Below, piece by piece: positions 51,372 to 64,000 of a DNA stretch of 64,000 bases. The notes beneath the pieces are model-generated. The model was not told the origin of the DNA. It was given only the letters and a program-made list of their open reading frames with translations, and searched no databases. Origin of the DNA: Inia geoffrensis (Eukaryota; Chordata; Mammalia; Artiodactyla; Iniidae); assembly GCA_036417435.1 (NCBI GenBank), contig CM070900.1, positions 116,824,315 through 116,888,314 of the forward strand, in the 5' to 3' direction. Position 1 is the first letter of the stretch, and every line of letters starts with the position of its first letter. Position numbers and translations under genes: made by a program.

Positions 51372-54359
51372 AGCATAGTTAGAGCTTAATGAAGAAACAA
51401 ATACAAAAGGGAAGATTAGGCCTTGTTAACACTTGCATTCATTTGTTCTTATAGAAACTGCATTGGATGGGTTGTTTTATAGAACTCATTCTTTTTTTCT
51501 CTTAAGCAGAAAAGTTACATTGAGGATGCTTTTTTTTTTGGTAAATACATAGGGAAAAAAAAATCTTTCAGTTCCCCTGTAACTATCAGGCAACAAATTG
51601 TTTTGTCAAAAATGCCATTGAAACAGTGATGGCCATGACAACTGTCAAAATTGGTAAATAAATACTTTTCATTTTTTAATATTAATCTTATTATACTTCT
51701 TGCCACATCAAGCATTTCCTTGCATACTTAAGTGGTACCATTGCATTCTTTTGAAAAATTGGGGTGTGAAACTTTATCGTGATTAGATAACAAACAATCT
51801 CCTTTCTGGGGTGAAAAATTTATGTTTCATGGCACCACATTGCTTTTATCTTCAAATTAATTGCATTTGAGAAAAAGGAATCATAGTTTTAAAGTTCACT
51901 ATAAACTAGCCAGAAAGTTTGACAGCAGAGTGCTGCAATTATTTTTTATTGTTGTAAGCAATCAGTCAACTGTACAAAGGTGTGTTGTGTACAGCTGCAC
52001 TGTAAAACCTATTGTTGTTTATGCTATCTGTCAACCACTTAATATGGCTAAGGTGCATTCTAAATGATATTATTCCAAAGGAAATAGGAACGCTTTAAGG
52101 AAATAGTGTACTTTCTATTCTATGCTTTGTGTGTAGGGCCTACCCAAGAAAGGCTCATAATGTATGTGTGGTTCTTAAACTTTAGATACATGTTGAAAGA
52201 AAATGGGCAATTTGTTGTAGACTTTGAAGAGGGGAATAAATATGTAATACCTGTATCAGGACTAGAGATACTTGATTTTTACAAATTCTCAGATATTTTA
52301 GATGCAAACTAAATGAGGAGACCCTTCATGTGCTTTGCCTTGCTTATGATGGGAAACATAGGAATATGGACAGCTAGGTATCCTTTCAGAAGGTAACTTT
52401 CTGTAGACATATGAAAAGACAATACTCAAACACAGTGCAGCCTAATTACTAAACAGTTATTTTTATGAGAAAGGCATTTAAAATTACATCCTATATTTTC
52501 AGTGTGGTGGGAATGGATCCCCTTTATTCTGTTAGTGTCAGGAAATATCACCAATGTAGTGTTTTGTGCTGAGTTCCAGCTTTTACTGTTTGTGGTTATT
52601 ATATTATATTTGACATGGTTTTTGTCCATGGTATCTAAAATAGCCAAACAAAAGTGGACCTTGAAATACTCAAAAATATCTCCTATTTCCTAGTGATCAT
52701 ACTTCTCAGTACTTTGAACTGTGGATGTCACCTTTTTAAGGTGACTGCGTCTCAAAATGTGAGGTTATGTTGTAGGGAGCTGACCTCGTTACAAACACTT
52801 CTCTGAGAATTCGTTACAATGAATTAATTGATTAATCTTTTAAATGGCACTTGGTATTTATAAGTGGCAATTCTCATATGCTTTCAGACCAAGAGCAGTT
52901 AAATAATGAATATTGCTATTTTTATTTGTTAATTTTATTAGCAGTCTCCTCAGTGGTTTATAATTAAACATGACAGGTGGATTTGCATGATGTCTCTAAA
53001 TGTGCTTAGCTACTCAATAGTATTAATGTAACTTTTTGTGATAACAAGTAAAATGAGACTACATTTTTCTCTCTGGTCAATAGAACTCCTTTTTAGGATT
53101 TTATTAATAATTATTTCAGCATTAATGTGACTATACTTTATATTCATCTCTAAAACTGTCCAACCGATTTTATGAATCCGTTGTGTATCAACAGGACTTG
53201 CAACTAGAGAATGTACAAGAGAATCTTTACCTCTGGAATTCATTTCATCTTAAGTAAAACATTATAAAATATGTATGTGTTTATTTGGATTACTTTAAGA
53301 CAACAGTATAATAGAATAGAGTAAAATAGCTCATGTTACCTAAAGCAAAATTTAACAAAAATATTTATGTTTATTGTACCATAATCATCACGTGTACATA
53401 TTACATATATTTAAATATTTTACTGACAAAATGAATGCAAGAAAGTTTTCTGTTTGAATATGTATGAAGCTGGACTGAAGTTGTAGAGTTTAGGTGAGAG
53501 TAGATAGGGCTATGAGTATTAATATTACATGTATTTGGTTGACAGTGATCTGGCTGCATTTTAGATCATAAAACATTATTTAAAGAAGTTGATATTTTTA
53601 TAAAGATTAATGTTAATTTGCACAGGTTTATAACTTAGTTGAACAAAAATTAAAGAAGAAATTATACTTTTATTTAGATCAGGAAGTATATACCATGAAT
53701 TTAATTAAACTTTCCTTTAAAATGAGTTTTACATTGTTTTCTCTTTAATGTGTTGAAAAATTTGTTTGGTAAAAATAGAATAATTCAAATGTAGCTAAAG
53801 AAATTAAGTATATAGAAATATTGAATATTTGGGCACTGGATAAGCTTCTTTTGAGTTGTTCTCTTTTTTGAAAGATGTCATCCCTGATCAGTGCTCTAAT
53901 GAGAATGAACTTACGTCGGTGCTCTCACCTACCCCTTAACCACTAGCGGTGTGGAGGCAGAGGGGGCATGTATAGCAATAAAATCGTGCTGGGCCTAGTA
54001 GCAACCGATTTCTGCTATAGCATCCTAACCTCAAGCTTGCTAAAATTAGAGGCACAATCCCATTAAAAATTCCTCGCGGTTGCCACCCCTGTTGCAGAGA
54101 AGAAAAGCACAGTTTTCTTGGAGGAGAACTGACTAAAGGGGTAGGAGCCGGGGAATTGTTATGTAGTCAGAGTTCTTTTAATCTGAGCTCATACTTGTAT
54201 GTACTGGATAAGTGTATCTGTTCACTCTTTTCCACAGGCTTCTATCTCTAGGAGCTTAAGAAAATCCATTCATCCAAATTGTAGTTTGCCTAATATTTCC
54301 ACTCAGTACGGACGCTGCTTGGCTTGAGTGAATCAGGTGGTCATTTTGGCATGTAGGAA

Positions 54360-54560
54360 TTTACCTGTAAGAGGGCTGGCTTTGGAGTGAGGAGATCTGG
54401 ATTAGAATTGCACCTTGTCCTTATTTGGAGCATTGCCTTAGCTTCAGGAATTTCTTCCTTACACGGTGACTCTAAAGATTACATAAAATATCATCTGACA
54501 AAATAGCTACTACTATATCTGGAACATAAAAGATGTCCCAGAATACTGGTTGAATTAAAA
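54360..54560 (+). repeat. MIR SINE remnant
   Basis: 'agagggctggctttggagtgaggagatctggattagaattgcacc..ccttagcttcaggaatttcttcc..atatctggaacataaaagatg' follows sense MIR. Confidence 0.7.
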
Positions 54561-56086
54561 TTTGAATGTGTAGATACAGTCCAGGATAAATTCAGAGCTG
54601 AGTGGCTTTTTAAGAATGGTTGTTTTATCTTGAGCAATGCATGGGGTGGTGGTGGGGGAGGGGTGCCCTCAGAGCCCCTTCATCATCCGGGAGAGGCGAT
54701 AAGGCCCCGCGTGGGGCTGTTGCTTGAGTCTCAGGTCAGAGTCGCACATTTAACCAAACCATGTGAAACTTTTAAGTCTTTTCTCATAGCTACAACTCAG
54801 GCAAGAATCAAAACACTAGATGCTTAGAAGCAAACAAAAAGAACGAAAGTTCACACAGAAATCCAATGTTTTTTTAAACACAGAACCTAATGTATGATAG
54901 ATTAAATAAACATTTGCTGAATGAATACACAAATAAAGGTGTATTTTAAATATGAAACCACTAAATTTGAAAATAAGTAATTCCAAGTTCACCCCCAATT
55001 CCATCCTTTTTTTCTTTTGAGAATAAAAAGTTCAAGAGACTTTAAGAGAATGAAGGGCACTCTAAAATGATCCATCATTATGTTCACATATGTTGAAGAA
55101 GAACCTACTTGACATACACCTTTATGGAGTGTAGCTTTAAGTATAAGAATAAGCCCATATTAATACATGCTTCTTGTACAATTTTTTAAGCACACATTCT
55201 AGCATAGTTACTACATATTTATTCATGGAATAGTCTATCATTCCTTCATAGTACAAGCATCTATTTAGAATATTTTCCTAAATAACATAGTCAAGTGTTT
55301 ACCAAACATGCCCTTTAACTGTCTTATGAAGAAGGATATATTTTCAGACATACATGTAAATTTGGTTTTAGTCAAGATTGCCAATGTATGTAGGCCAACA
55401 AAATGAGTGCCTCGGCTGCAGACATTGTGTTGACCTGTTAATCTGAATTTCATTTCTGACTACTTTTGTATTTAAACTTAAATTCTATAACCTATATATG
55501 CATTGGGGATTAATTATCATTTGAGAATTATCATCCTACTTAAAAATAACTGTAACAGCAAAAACAGGTGTTCATTTCAACCACCAACTTTTTTTCAAGA
55601 TTTGGAGCTTGTCTTCTTGAGAGTTCTTATGTACAGCAGAGTGAAGAGGCAACTTAAAGTGACACCAGTAGGAGTTTGCAGAGATGTCACTTCATAATGG
55701 AAGGTGGCATCTGTGGAATTCCTTTATTCTCTGGCATTCATAAAAATTATACCTCATCTGTATACATTTTAAGTGCCAATATAAATATAAACTTTCTAAA
55801 TGATATTTTCCAAGTGCATATAAATCACATAAATCTCAATGATTCACAATAAAACCGGGTGATACTAATACTTTCTTTCTGGTATAAAACATATATTGGG
55901 AAAAATTATAAAAATACAGTCATCTCAAACTCAAAATAAGTAAATGAAGCAGATCAATTTTGTACAGCTGCCAATGTGTTAGCCCATTTATAAGTGATAA
56001 TAGTAATGTAAAAACGTGTACATTGAATGTTCAACTTTGCAAGCGCATTCATAAAGATTAGAAAGGGAATTACCTTTTTTTCTAAA

Positions 56087-56143
56087 TACATAAAATTACA
56101 TACATTAAAATTAAATACATTAAATACATAAAATTTAATGCAG
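56087..56143. repeat. Short AT-rich tandem array
   Basis: Imperfect repeats of the words ACATTAAA and ATACATAAAAT over about 55 bases. Confidence 0.7.
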
Positions 56144-57539
56144 AAAAAATTTTCCTGTTTCACTATTTGTTTTCCTCATTGTACTTTGAAGTTAAGGCCC
56201 AAAAGAACCTCTCTATACACTGAATTTAATTTTGCCCATTTTTTATCCCTGGAAAACTGATGATGATTTGAAGCCGTTATTTGAATATTTGTCTTAAAAG
56301 TATTCACTGGTTATTTATTTATTTATTTTTGGTGGTTTGATAACATAATGAATATTTTAACCAAAATAATGAAATCAAGATGATGTATTTACCTTTTTTT
56401 CCCCTATAGTATTGTATGATCTGATAAAGTACACTTATAGAAATTATCCTACTAAATAAATAACTAATAAACTTCATGCCCAAGTGTTTTCTGGATAGCA
56501 GACATTTCTCAGAGTAGCATGTTTACTTTGAGATATTTTCTGGTTATTTTTAAGACATGTGACTTCACCTTTTTAGGAACTTACTGAAAAATCTTTGCCA
56601 ACATTGAGCTTTTTCAAGTAAAAGGCATAGGTTTATTCTTCAAGGGTTTCCTTTTCCCACTGGGTGTGATAAAGGACTTATAAGGACAAATTTAATCAGG
56701 CAGTTCACTATTTATAGTATATAAATACTTGAGATAATCACAGAGAAACGAGAGGACAGTTGTGTCCCAATTTTATTTGCGTCAAACAATATTGTATCAC
56801 ACAAGTTTTTACTGATGATTAGGACTCAAAGATGTGCTAGTTAAATGAAGCATGTGTGGCATACCTCACTCATGTCAATCCCCAGCAAACTTCTAATAAC
56901 AAATTTGCATTTACAAATCCTCATAATTATAAAGTTAATAATTTTCTTTATATTGTTCATTTTTAGCAAATGTTACATTTGCTTTAGAATGAGTTGTAAT
57001 CAGCTTATAGTGCTATCACATTAATAACATATTTTAATACCAAAAAATATTATCTATCTTTCCTACAATATTAGAATGCCAATTTTCAGAGTTACTGCTC
57101 TCTGCTGCATACACACACTTATGTGTTTCTCACGAATCAAAATCTTCCCTTTTTTTCTATATCTCTCTTTCTCTCTCTCCCTTTTCTTCCTCTGTTTCCT
57201 GCGGTCTCGCCCCCTCTCCATCCAGTTCCCTTCTTCCCTGCCCTCAGTTCTCCACTGCAGAGAACAGTGAACGTATTAGGAACAGTCAGTTATGGTTGGG
57301 CTTTCTAACCTAGCTCAACTCCAGCATTAGCAAAGGGATTCAGTTTCTTGAATTCATTAATAGTATTTTGCCACAAAAGGCTTTGTAGTTCTCTCCTGAA
57401 TATTGAGCCTAGCTTAATAACATTCCATTTATGTTAAAGACACATTTAATCTGTTAATGTGACCTTTAGAAGTATTCTCTTGTTTTTCATTAAAGAAACA
57501 CTGCCTTACAAATATTAATTATTTCTTGATGCCATATTT

Positions 57540-58160
57540 TAATTAACTAATCATGTGCTATTTGCAGCAATAACAAATGTAGTAATGTATGTGCAGTAAT
57601 GCTGTGTAATGCAAGATCGATATCAAAGAATCCATTGCTGCAGAAAAGACGTGTTTTGAGTATCTTCTCTGGATGAGTCTGCTTATATGAAACATTCAGT
57701 CTAGAATGATGCTTTGTTTTGCTTTGTGTTTTGTATTTTTAAATGCCAATGCAAGACTGATTAAAATGCTGAACATATTGTTAGCCCCATCACTAATAAG
57801 TGAACGTTCACTGATGCATATTAGCAGGGTCTAGCAATGTGGTGAAATTGTCACTTAAGTGCTTGGAATCTGAACACAGAAAATGACAGGCAATGCCGAA
57901 GGTCCGGCTCCAGTGCATGTCTTTACTGTAGCTGGAGTCACTGGAATGGTGAAACCAGTTTAGGTTCAAGGTCGCTGCTGACATTCAGCTGTCATGGCTT
58001 CATTGTCTGCAGGCCTTCTCTCCATTGACACATTCAAGAGTACTTTATAGCAACCACAAAGAGCCAGTCAATTGATACCATTACACTTCATGCACACACA
58101 AACCACAAGCCTGTTCAGGACTGTTGATACAGTCTAACATTTATTCATTAAGGGATCTAT
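57540..58160. promoter_or_regulatory. Candidate conserved regulatory block
   Basis: About 600 bases with low homopolymer content, scattered CpGs ('gcaagatcgatatc', 'aagacgtg', 'atgccgaaggtccgg', 'aaggtcgctgc') and repeated GTAATG words near 57,580-57,610. It has no coding frame of note. The texture is like a developmental enhancer; inference only. Confidence 0.25.
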
Positions 58161-60039
58161 TGAAAATGCAACTTGCCCAGCCCCACTCTTAACAACATAG
58201 ACTTACTTGTTTAGTCCAAACATTTAGCTACGTCTTTTTCAAGTTTTGCACAGCATTCTCTAATTGAGGTAACATTATCTGCATTTTAATGCTACACCAT
58301 TTATGTCCAATGAAAGATTACCTGAAGAACCCTGCCATTACCACACTACTTTAAATACGGGCAGCCGTATAGAAAAAATATACACAAAAGATGTAAGCAG
58401 GGGGAAAAGGGAGATATTTATTTGTTCTGGGAGTGCCACGGAAATCCAATTGCTCAGAAATGAAATAAGAGTCTGAAGTGAAAGGAGGGAAAACCTAAGC
58501 TTGGGTCAGGGAAGAGGCAGTGATTAGCTCCATTGTTAGAAGCTCTTTGAGCTTCGTTGGTTGTAAAGAAAAACCCACTAATGAATCTATTGAAGCTTGC
58601 CAGAACTTTGTGTGGAAGACAACTTAAGTTATGGTGCTTATCTAAAAAATGGTAGTAAAGCATGTGGATATATAAAACAGCACATATGTCTCTTGATTAA
58701 CAGCTTGCCCATAAAAACAAAAAAAATTGTTTAAAGATTATATGTTGCACAGATAGCCTGCTTAACATGTGTATGTTTAATTCCATATTCACAGGTCTTA
58801 AAAATAATCACATCAATGTTGAGATGTAAGAAAGTATATCCTATTGAATATTTAAAAGACAGGGAAATAGGCAGAAATATAATGTAGCTAATTTCTTCTT
58901 GGTTTTCTACCAATATTTGTAAAGAAAGATTTCATTTAAAAGTCAAGATCGAAGGCTGATTCATGCTTTGCATATTTTAAAAAGGCAAAAACCTCTTCAT
59001 TAAGGAATGTGATCAACTGACGTAAAAAATAATAGACTTTGGAAAAAAGGACCAATATGTCCACGTACTGCATTTAGAAAAAATGTTTATCATGTTTCCA
59101 TCATATGTGGCATTTCCAACATAAAATTGAGTCCTTTTTGCTGTTTGATATAATGTTTAATTACACGTGCCTATTTAACTCTACAGTATACTTGCACGGT
59201 TTAAAATAAGGCTGTCATTAATATAAGGATTCAATTAGGCAGCAGTATAGGAGAAAAAAATAACTATGGCCAGTCACTTGGTCAAGATCATCGCTAGCAC
59301 CTGGAAAACTCGTATAAGTAGAAATAGAACATAATCGTCTGAAAGTTTTGCCTAAGTGTTATATTGGTGAAGCAGAGTTCAAACCCTGAATAAAAAGAGA
59401 TCCTCTCCCTCACCCACGTTCCCCATCATCGAACTCATCTATGGTTTCATGACTATTTCACAGGAATGAAGTTTGTTATTTGGGAGGTATGATTCTCCTC
59501 CTCTGAAGGAGTTGTTTTATAAATAAATGAGTGTTAGGTCAATGAATTCACTCATTTTTTTTCATGAGCACTAAAGCATTATTCCTCCAAAGCATACTAT
59601 TTTGGTGCAACAGGAATAACCACTAAGCAAGTTGTTTCTTATAATGCCAAAGGCCTCTTTACCTTTGGCATCTCAGATTTCTCACTAAGGCGCTGGAGAC
59701 TTTTTGTGGAGATTACCTTGTGGGTATCATGACATTGTCTCTTTAAACCCATGTCTACATAAGGGAAGATACCATGGTCTTTCTTCAGGTCTTTATTAAT
59801 TTGCTTCAGTGTTCAAACTAGTGTAAGCAAAGGCTAAATACAACCAAATAAAAATTAGTTATGTGGGTGTGGTTTTCCTCAAGTCCAAACCATCAGAAAT
59901 CCGTTATAAAATTTGTTACCAAGAATGTCTCTCTTTCTCTTAAGACTTTATTTCACAATTTTGACTTATTATTGACCAACAGAAGAATTTGAGGGTGCGA
60001 ATTGCAAGAGCTATATCAAAAAATTGAGGAGGTAAAGGG

Positions 60040-60270
60040 AATCAGTATTTATAAAATACTACATTCCAGACATTGTATTGGGCACTTTACCTTTGTTGGT
60101 TAGTCTCCACAACTTTGGGATTGTTATTATTTCATTTTATGAATGGGAAGGAAGAAGCTCCAGGATTTTTAGAAACTTACCTGAGGCTACAAAGCAGGTA
60201 AGTGGTAAAGCCGCAATTTAAACTCACGATTATATTCTCATGAAGCTTATGCTGTCTTGGATACCTATTT
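60040..60270 (-). repeat. MIR SINE
   Basis: 'ttataaaatactacattccagacattgtattgggcactttac..atttcattttatgaatggg..caggtaagtggtaaagccgcaatttaaactc' is antisense MIR. Confidence 0.75.
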
Positions 60271-60841
60271 TAACCAAAGGACTTTGGTAAAATTTAGCTA
60301 ATGTTGCTGATGCCATTTTTAGTGAATACTGCCTTCTCTCTCTCATCCACTTTTATATCGCCTCACTTCAAATTCACTCATTATAAAGAGCTTTTCATTT
60401 TGCCTTTCTTTCTCTTCCCTTCTTTCCTTCAATCCAAGAGAACACTGAAGATCGACCATCTTCCATATTAGACATCTTCCATATCAGCTTAACAGAAGCA
60501 ACTTCACTGAGAAGTGAAGATGATCTATCTACACACAACTGTTTCTATTGGGTTACCTTTTCTCAAATAAAGAATATGAATATAAGTCTGTCAGTCTGAA
60601 ATTCTGGGTCTGTAAATATTACATAAAATCATTACGGCGTATTATAATCCTTCAAGCTTCCCTCCAAAGCTGTCTTCTATTTTTTAAAATTAATTTAACA
60701 ATATTTTCTTGGAAATTTTTTCTGAGATGAGGAAATAAACTTTTATAGTAAGTTACTCCATATTTCCAGATTTCAGATAAGGAGATGTATATTAAGTTTT
60801 TTAGCCTATACTATGGTATACTTTTGTACATTGTGTTCCTA

Positions 60842-60842
<1 letters not shown>

Positions 60843-60884
<42 letters not shown>
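60843..60884. repeat. (TG)n microsatellite
   Basis: About 20 GT units with one C interruption at the 5' end. Confidence 0.95.
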
Positions 60885-60887
<3 letters not shown>

Positions 60888-62339
60888 CTTCCAGGCGTAC
60901 CCTTCCCTCTAACCAACTTCTGTTCTCACTACTTTTGGATGGGGGATTTAAAAATATGCTTATGACATATTTCTATAAGAAAAAAAAAGACTGTTTAAAT
61001 GCAGAATTGTCACTTAAATATCTTGGTCAATTTTTGGAGTATTCACTCATTTGAATGGCAATGAAATGATCCCATTTGAAAATTAGAAAAGGTGTGCTTT
61101 TGTCATAAACACATTTACTTTCTCTTATAAATCAATTTTTCTTTGTCCAGCTCCATTTCCAAAAACCATTCTAAATGAGCACTTCGAAAAAAATGCATTA
61201 CTAAAAATGACACCAAATAATATTCAAACATTAGCAGAAGGAGAGGGATGACCAGAGCAAACAACTGACTTTCCTTCTCAAACTTCGCTGAAATGAAATA
61301 TATATTTTTATTTTTAATGCTGTAACTTGGTCAAAACCATTTTGAAATTATATTAAATGATATGTTAGAAAAACAATTATTTTCCAGAAAAATTTCCCCA
61401 TGTGAAATTTTAATTTTTACTGTTCTCTGCTAGTACACAGTTAAAGCAAACATTATGTGGCACAGTTTCTATTTGTATTTCACCTTTTTGGCAAAAAGAA
61501 ATTTTTTGTAAGTGTTACAATAGCTTACAGAAAAATACTGAGCTCTTTTAAGAAAGTGAAATATGCTTTTAAGATATGCTTTCAGTTAATTTCTAATCTA
61601 GAAGGAGGCTTATTTGATGGTGGTACCCTATAATTAGTGAGATCAGTAATCAAGACAACTGTGATTTATTTTACTGGGATTGCTCAGAGACTGAAGACAT
61701 CTGGCCTAGACGACTCTGATGGTAAAATTCAAACTGCACCTAAATTTGCTTTGTTACATGATTCTCTTCAGAGGGACAAGAGGAGGTTATATTCTCTGCA
61801 GGAGGACAGTTCTGCAGTGTCAAAATCAAATAATATTTGTTTTCGGCAGTAGAATGTATCATATGTCTAAGGACAGTAAGCACTTGGGTGGACGTCAGTG
61901 AATACTAAACACTAATTGATCTGATACATCCATATGCACACACACAAATACACATGGTGGCCGGTAATGGCTGAGAATTACATTTTGCTTCTATTAAAAG
62001 ATCTGTCACTTTCAGGTCAGAGTGGGATTTTGGAGGGTAATCTCCCACAATAGAAAACTATGCTGACAACACTGGTGTTTTAGGGTTGTTTGTTGTTTGG
62101 CTTGTTGATGATGCTTAGCCAAGGAGACACTTCCTTTCAGATTCTGTCTTCCAAACCCCAGGGCTCTGTTCTGGGCAGTTCAGCCTAATGGAATTAAGCC
62201 GGACACGTTTCAACTCTATTTCTCTATAAGATAAACATAAAACAATGGTTTAGATTTCTCATGAAACTCTTGAAGCATGTGGGAGTCCAACTTTCCCTGT
62301 TCTTTACACATCTGTAAATAAAGTGCATAAAAGAGGAGC

Positions 62340-62720
62340 ACAACAGGATAAATCAACATAAATTTGAAATCCACTGCAGCACATTAAATGGCGCAGTCGC
62401 AGTCAAAGAGAGGCTGACCCCGCGGCTTCGTGTGGTTTGAAGCTAATTGTTTTCGTCAGGATGGGAACGTCTGGAAGTCCATGGCTGTATCCCACCAGTA
62501 AGGCTCCAGTAACTGAGCCGGCCCACAGAGAATGGACCCACTTTGTAGCGACACAGCGGGCTCAGACACCACCTATTCTGCTCTCCAAACTGTCATGCAT
62601 AACAACTTTATTGTGCTAAATTGAACTTGAAAGCAACCAAAGGCTATGAGAAGGAGAGGCTATGAGAAAAGCGTGCTGTCAGCGCTGGCAAAGGCTGACC
62701 TGGAAAGTAGGCTCAGAGAC
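62340..62720. promoter_or_regulatory. Candidate conserved regulatory block
   Basis: Moderate GC with retained CpGs ('atggcgcagtcgcag', 'accccgcggcttcgtg', 'ttgtagcgacacagcggg') in a repeat-free background. It also has a local repeat of 'aggctatgagaa' (about 62,640 and 62,657). No coding or CpG-island structure; regulatory role inferred. Confidence 0.25.
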
Positions 62721-64000
62721 AGGGGAATAAAAGACCAAGCCCCATGAACACAGCATATTGTTTCATTTTAAAGTATGATTCCCATACCAGAGAAAGTAGC
62801 AAATGTGATGTAAATTTATTTAAATAGATTCCACCGCTTAAAAGTTTGCCAGCCGCTCTTATACAACTTTCCCAGCTCTCTGATTCGTTACTTACAGTGG
62901 GAATATAATGACATATAGTCATCATTGTAACAGCTTCTTTGCAGGGGCACAATGATGATTAATAGCCAGCAGCAAATTTTCACATGGGCTCTGAAGCACT
63001 ATGGCATTAAGCAGCCAAACAGTCCCAAATCCCCCTTTTCTGTTCCGCTGAAAAGTCCCCTCCTTGTACCTTGCAGATAGGAACAAAGCCTATCTTAATT
63101 CCAATCAGCTTTTCCTCATTCAAAGGGACCTTCTCTTCTTCATACTTGATTCATGTGCAGTTTTTTAGTGTTTCACTGAGCTGAAGCCACTTTGCTCCTT
63201 TTCTCTCTTCTGCCCCAACACCCACACCTCTCTTTTTTGGAGGGGGGAAGAGTGGGAAACATTTCAACAACAACAACAATAAAAAAAAGAATGGTGTGTT
63301 TTTTCTTCCCCAAATAGTTGCTTCATAGATTTCTCAATTAGCAATCATTTCTGCTTTACATTTAAAGGGTTTAAGACAAAAATTAACTCCTGGATTTCTC
63401 CATCATTGGAAATGGTTTTGGTTATAACAGGTAGGAGCTCACGGAAATAACTCTGGTGGGAGCCCCCACAAGGATGCCCTGTCTAGTTGGGGGAGTCTGG
63501 GTGGCGGGTGTTCCCATGAGAGACTCACAGCTGGAACGAGAACAGAGTCTCTTGCTCTGGACAGATTCTCTTTTCTCCTCTGTGCTGGTAGCCATCAAAA
63601 AAGGAGCAAGGGGCCAAAATGGAAGGCAACAAATGAAACCCTCCTAACCCACTCTATCCTTAAGTATCATTTTACCCCGTAGCAACTGCACATTATAATT
63701 ATTAGCAGAAGCTTCTGTGCTATTTGTACAAGTGCTCTCACCCATCTACACTTTCCACCTCCTGTGATAACGACAAAAATGACATCAACCAGTGCTGTCT
63801 TGGAAGGGGATTTCCACATGCAAACTCATTTGTGTTTCTATGACAATATAATGGCCATAAAGTGCAGTTTTAGTAGCTATACTTTGCATATTTGTTTATG
63901 TTTCTTACAATCCTGCCCTCATTATTATATATGACCATATGCCTCTGTTTGCTCAGGACACACCTCATGTATGTCTATTTTCTGACATAATTATTCAAAG

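Larger units (their letters stand above)
43451..64000. other. Transposon-poor gene-desert-like interval
   Basis: In about 20.5 kb I recognise only two MIR remnants (54,360 and 60,040), three dinucleotide tracts and several homopolymers. There is no L1, L2, LTR or lineage SINE, whereas the first 43 kb is mostly repeat-derived. No convincing exon, CpG island or RNA gene is seen. Moderate-GC blocks (listed separately) stand out in AT-rich background. Such intervals usually harbour clustered developmental enhancers, but I could not link it to a named gene. Confidence 0.6.

Noticed and set aside
1..64000. tRNA, rRNA, snRNA genes, CRISPR arrays or bacterial-type operons
   Set aside because: The only tRNA-like boxes are inside SINEs. 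Repeats are eukaryotic interspersed or microsatellite, with no spacer-repeat periodicity and no Shine-Dalgarno-led gene clusters.

Overview
This window is mammalian nuclear DNA, and I found no intact protein-coding gene in it. It most likely comes from a cetacean, probably a toothed whale. The evidence is three large tRNA-derived SINEs whose 5' ends read like the cetacean/hippo/ruminant CHR family (ttccctggtggcgca..., B boxes GGATTCGAGCCC and GGGTTCGTGCCC). The copy at 43064-43282 has the short odontocete-type body (..ggccgctgagcctgcg..). The L1 elements also carry the cetartiodactyl-type GC-rich 5' UTR. Family names here come from recognising consensus sequence by eye, not from a search.

Layout. 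0-8.5 kb: old repeats (L2, MIR, MER5A) and a stack of ERVL/MaLR LTR sequence that splits one L2 copy. 8.5-15.4 kb: a full-length L1 on the minus strand with UTRs, a frameshifted ORF1, an ORF2 with several stops, a target-site duplication and a probable short 3' transduction. 15.4-18 kb: MIRs, one split by a tRNA-SINE, then an old L1M 3' UTR split by an MLT1-type LTR. 18-24.05 kb: a second, older minus-strand L1 that has lost most of its endonuclease domain and runs straight into the old L1M 3' UTR. 24-44 kb: AT-rich DNA with L2, MIR, MER5, MLT1, an old L1 with an internal inversion (28.26-29.8 kb), a hAT-like element at 41.2 kb, and two clear SINE insertions (38.86 and 43.06 kb).

From about 43.5 kb to the end (20 kb) the picture changes. 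Interspersed repeats almost vanish: I see only two MIR remnants, microsatellites and homopolymers. The sequence has several non-coding blocks with the texture of deeply conserved regulatory DNA. This looks like a transposon-poor gene desert or a long intron near a developmental gene, but I could not name that gene.

The coding capacity is that of dead retroelements. Points for follow-up: the probable 3' transduction behind L1 no. 1; the age-paradox chimera at the 3' end of L1 no. 2; a repeated ~270-290 bp unit made of MIR plus a ~100 bp tail, one copy of which interrupts a MER5A; three minus-strand ORF/exon-like segments bounded by good splice signals; and the repeat-poor final 20 kb.
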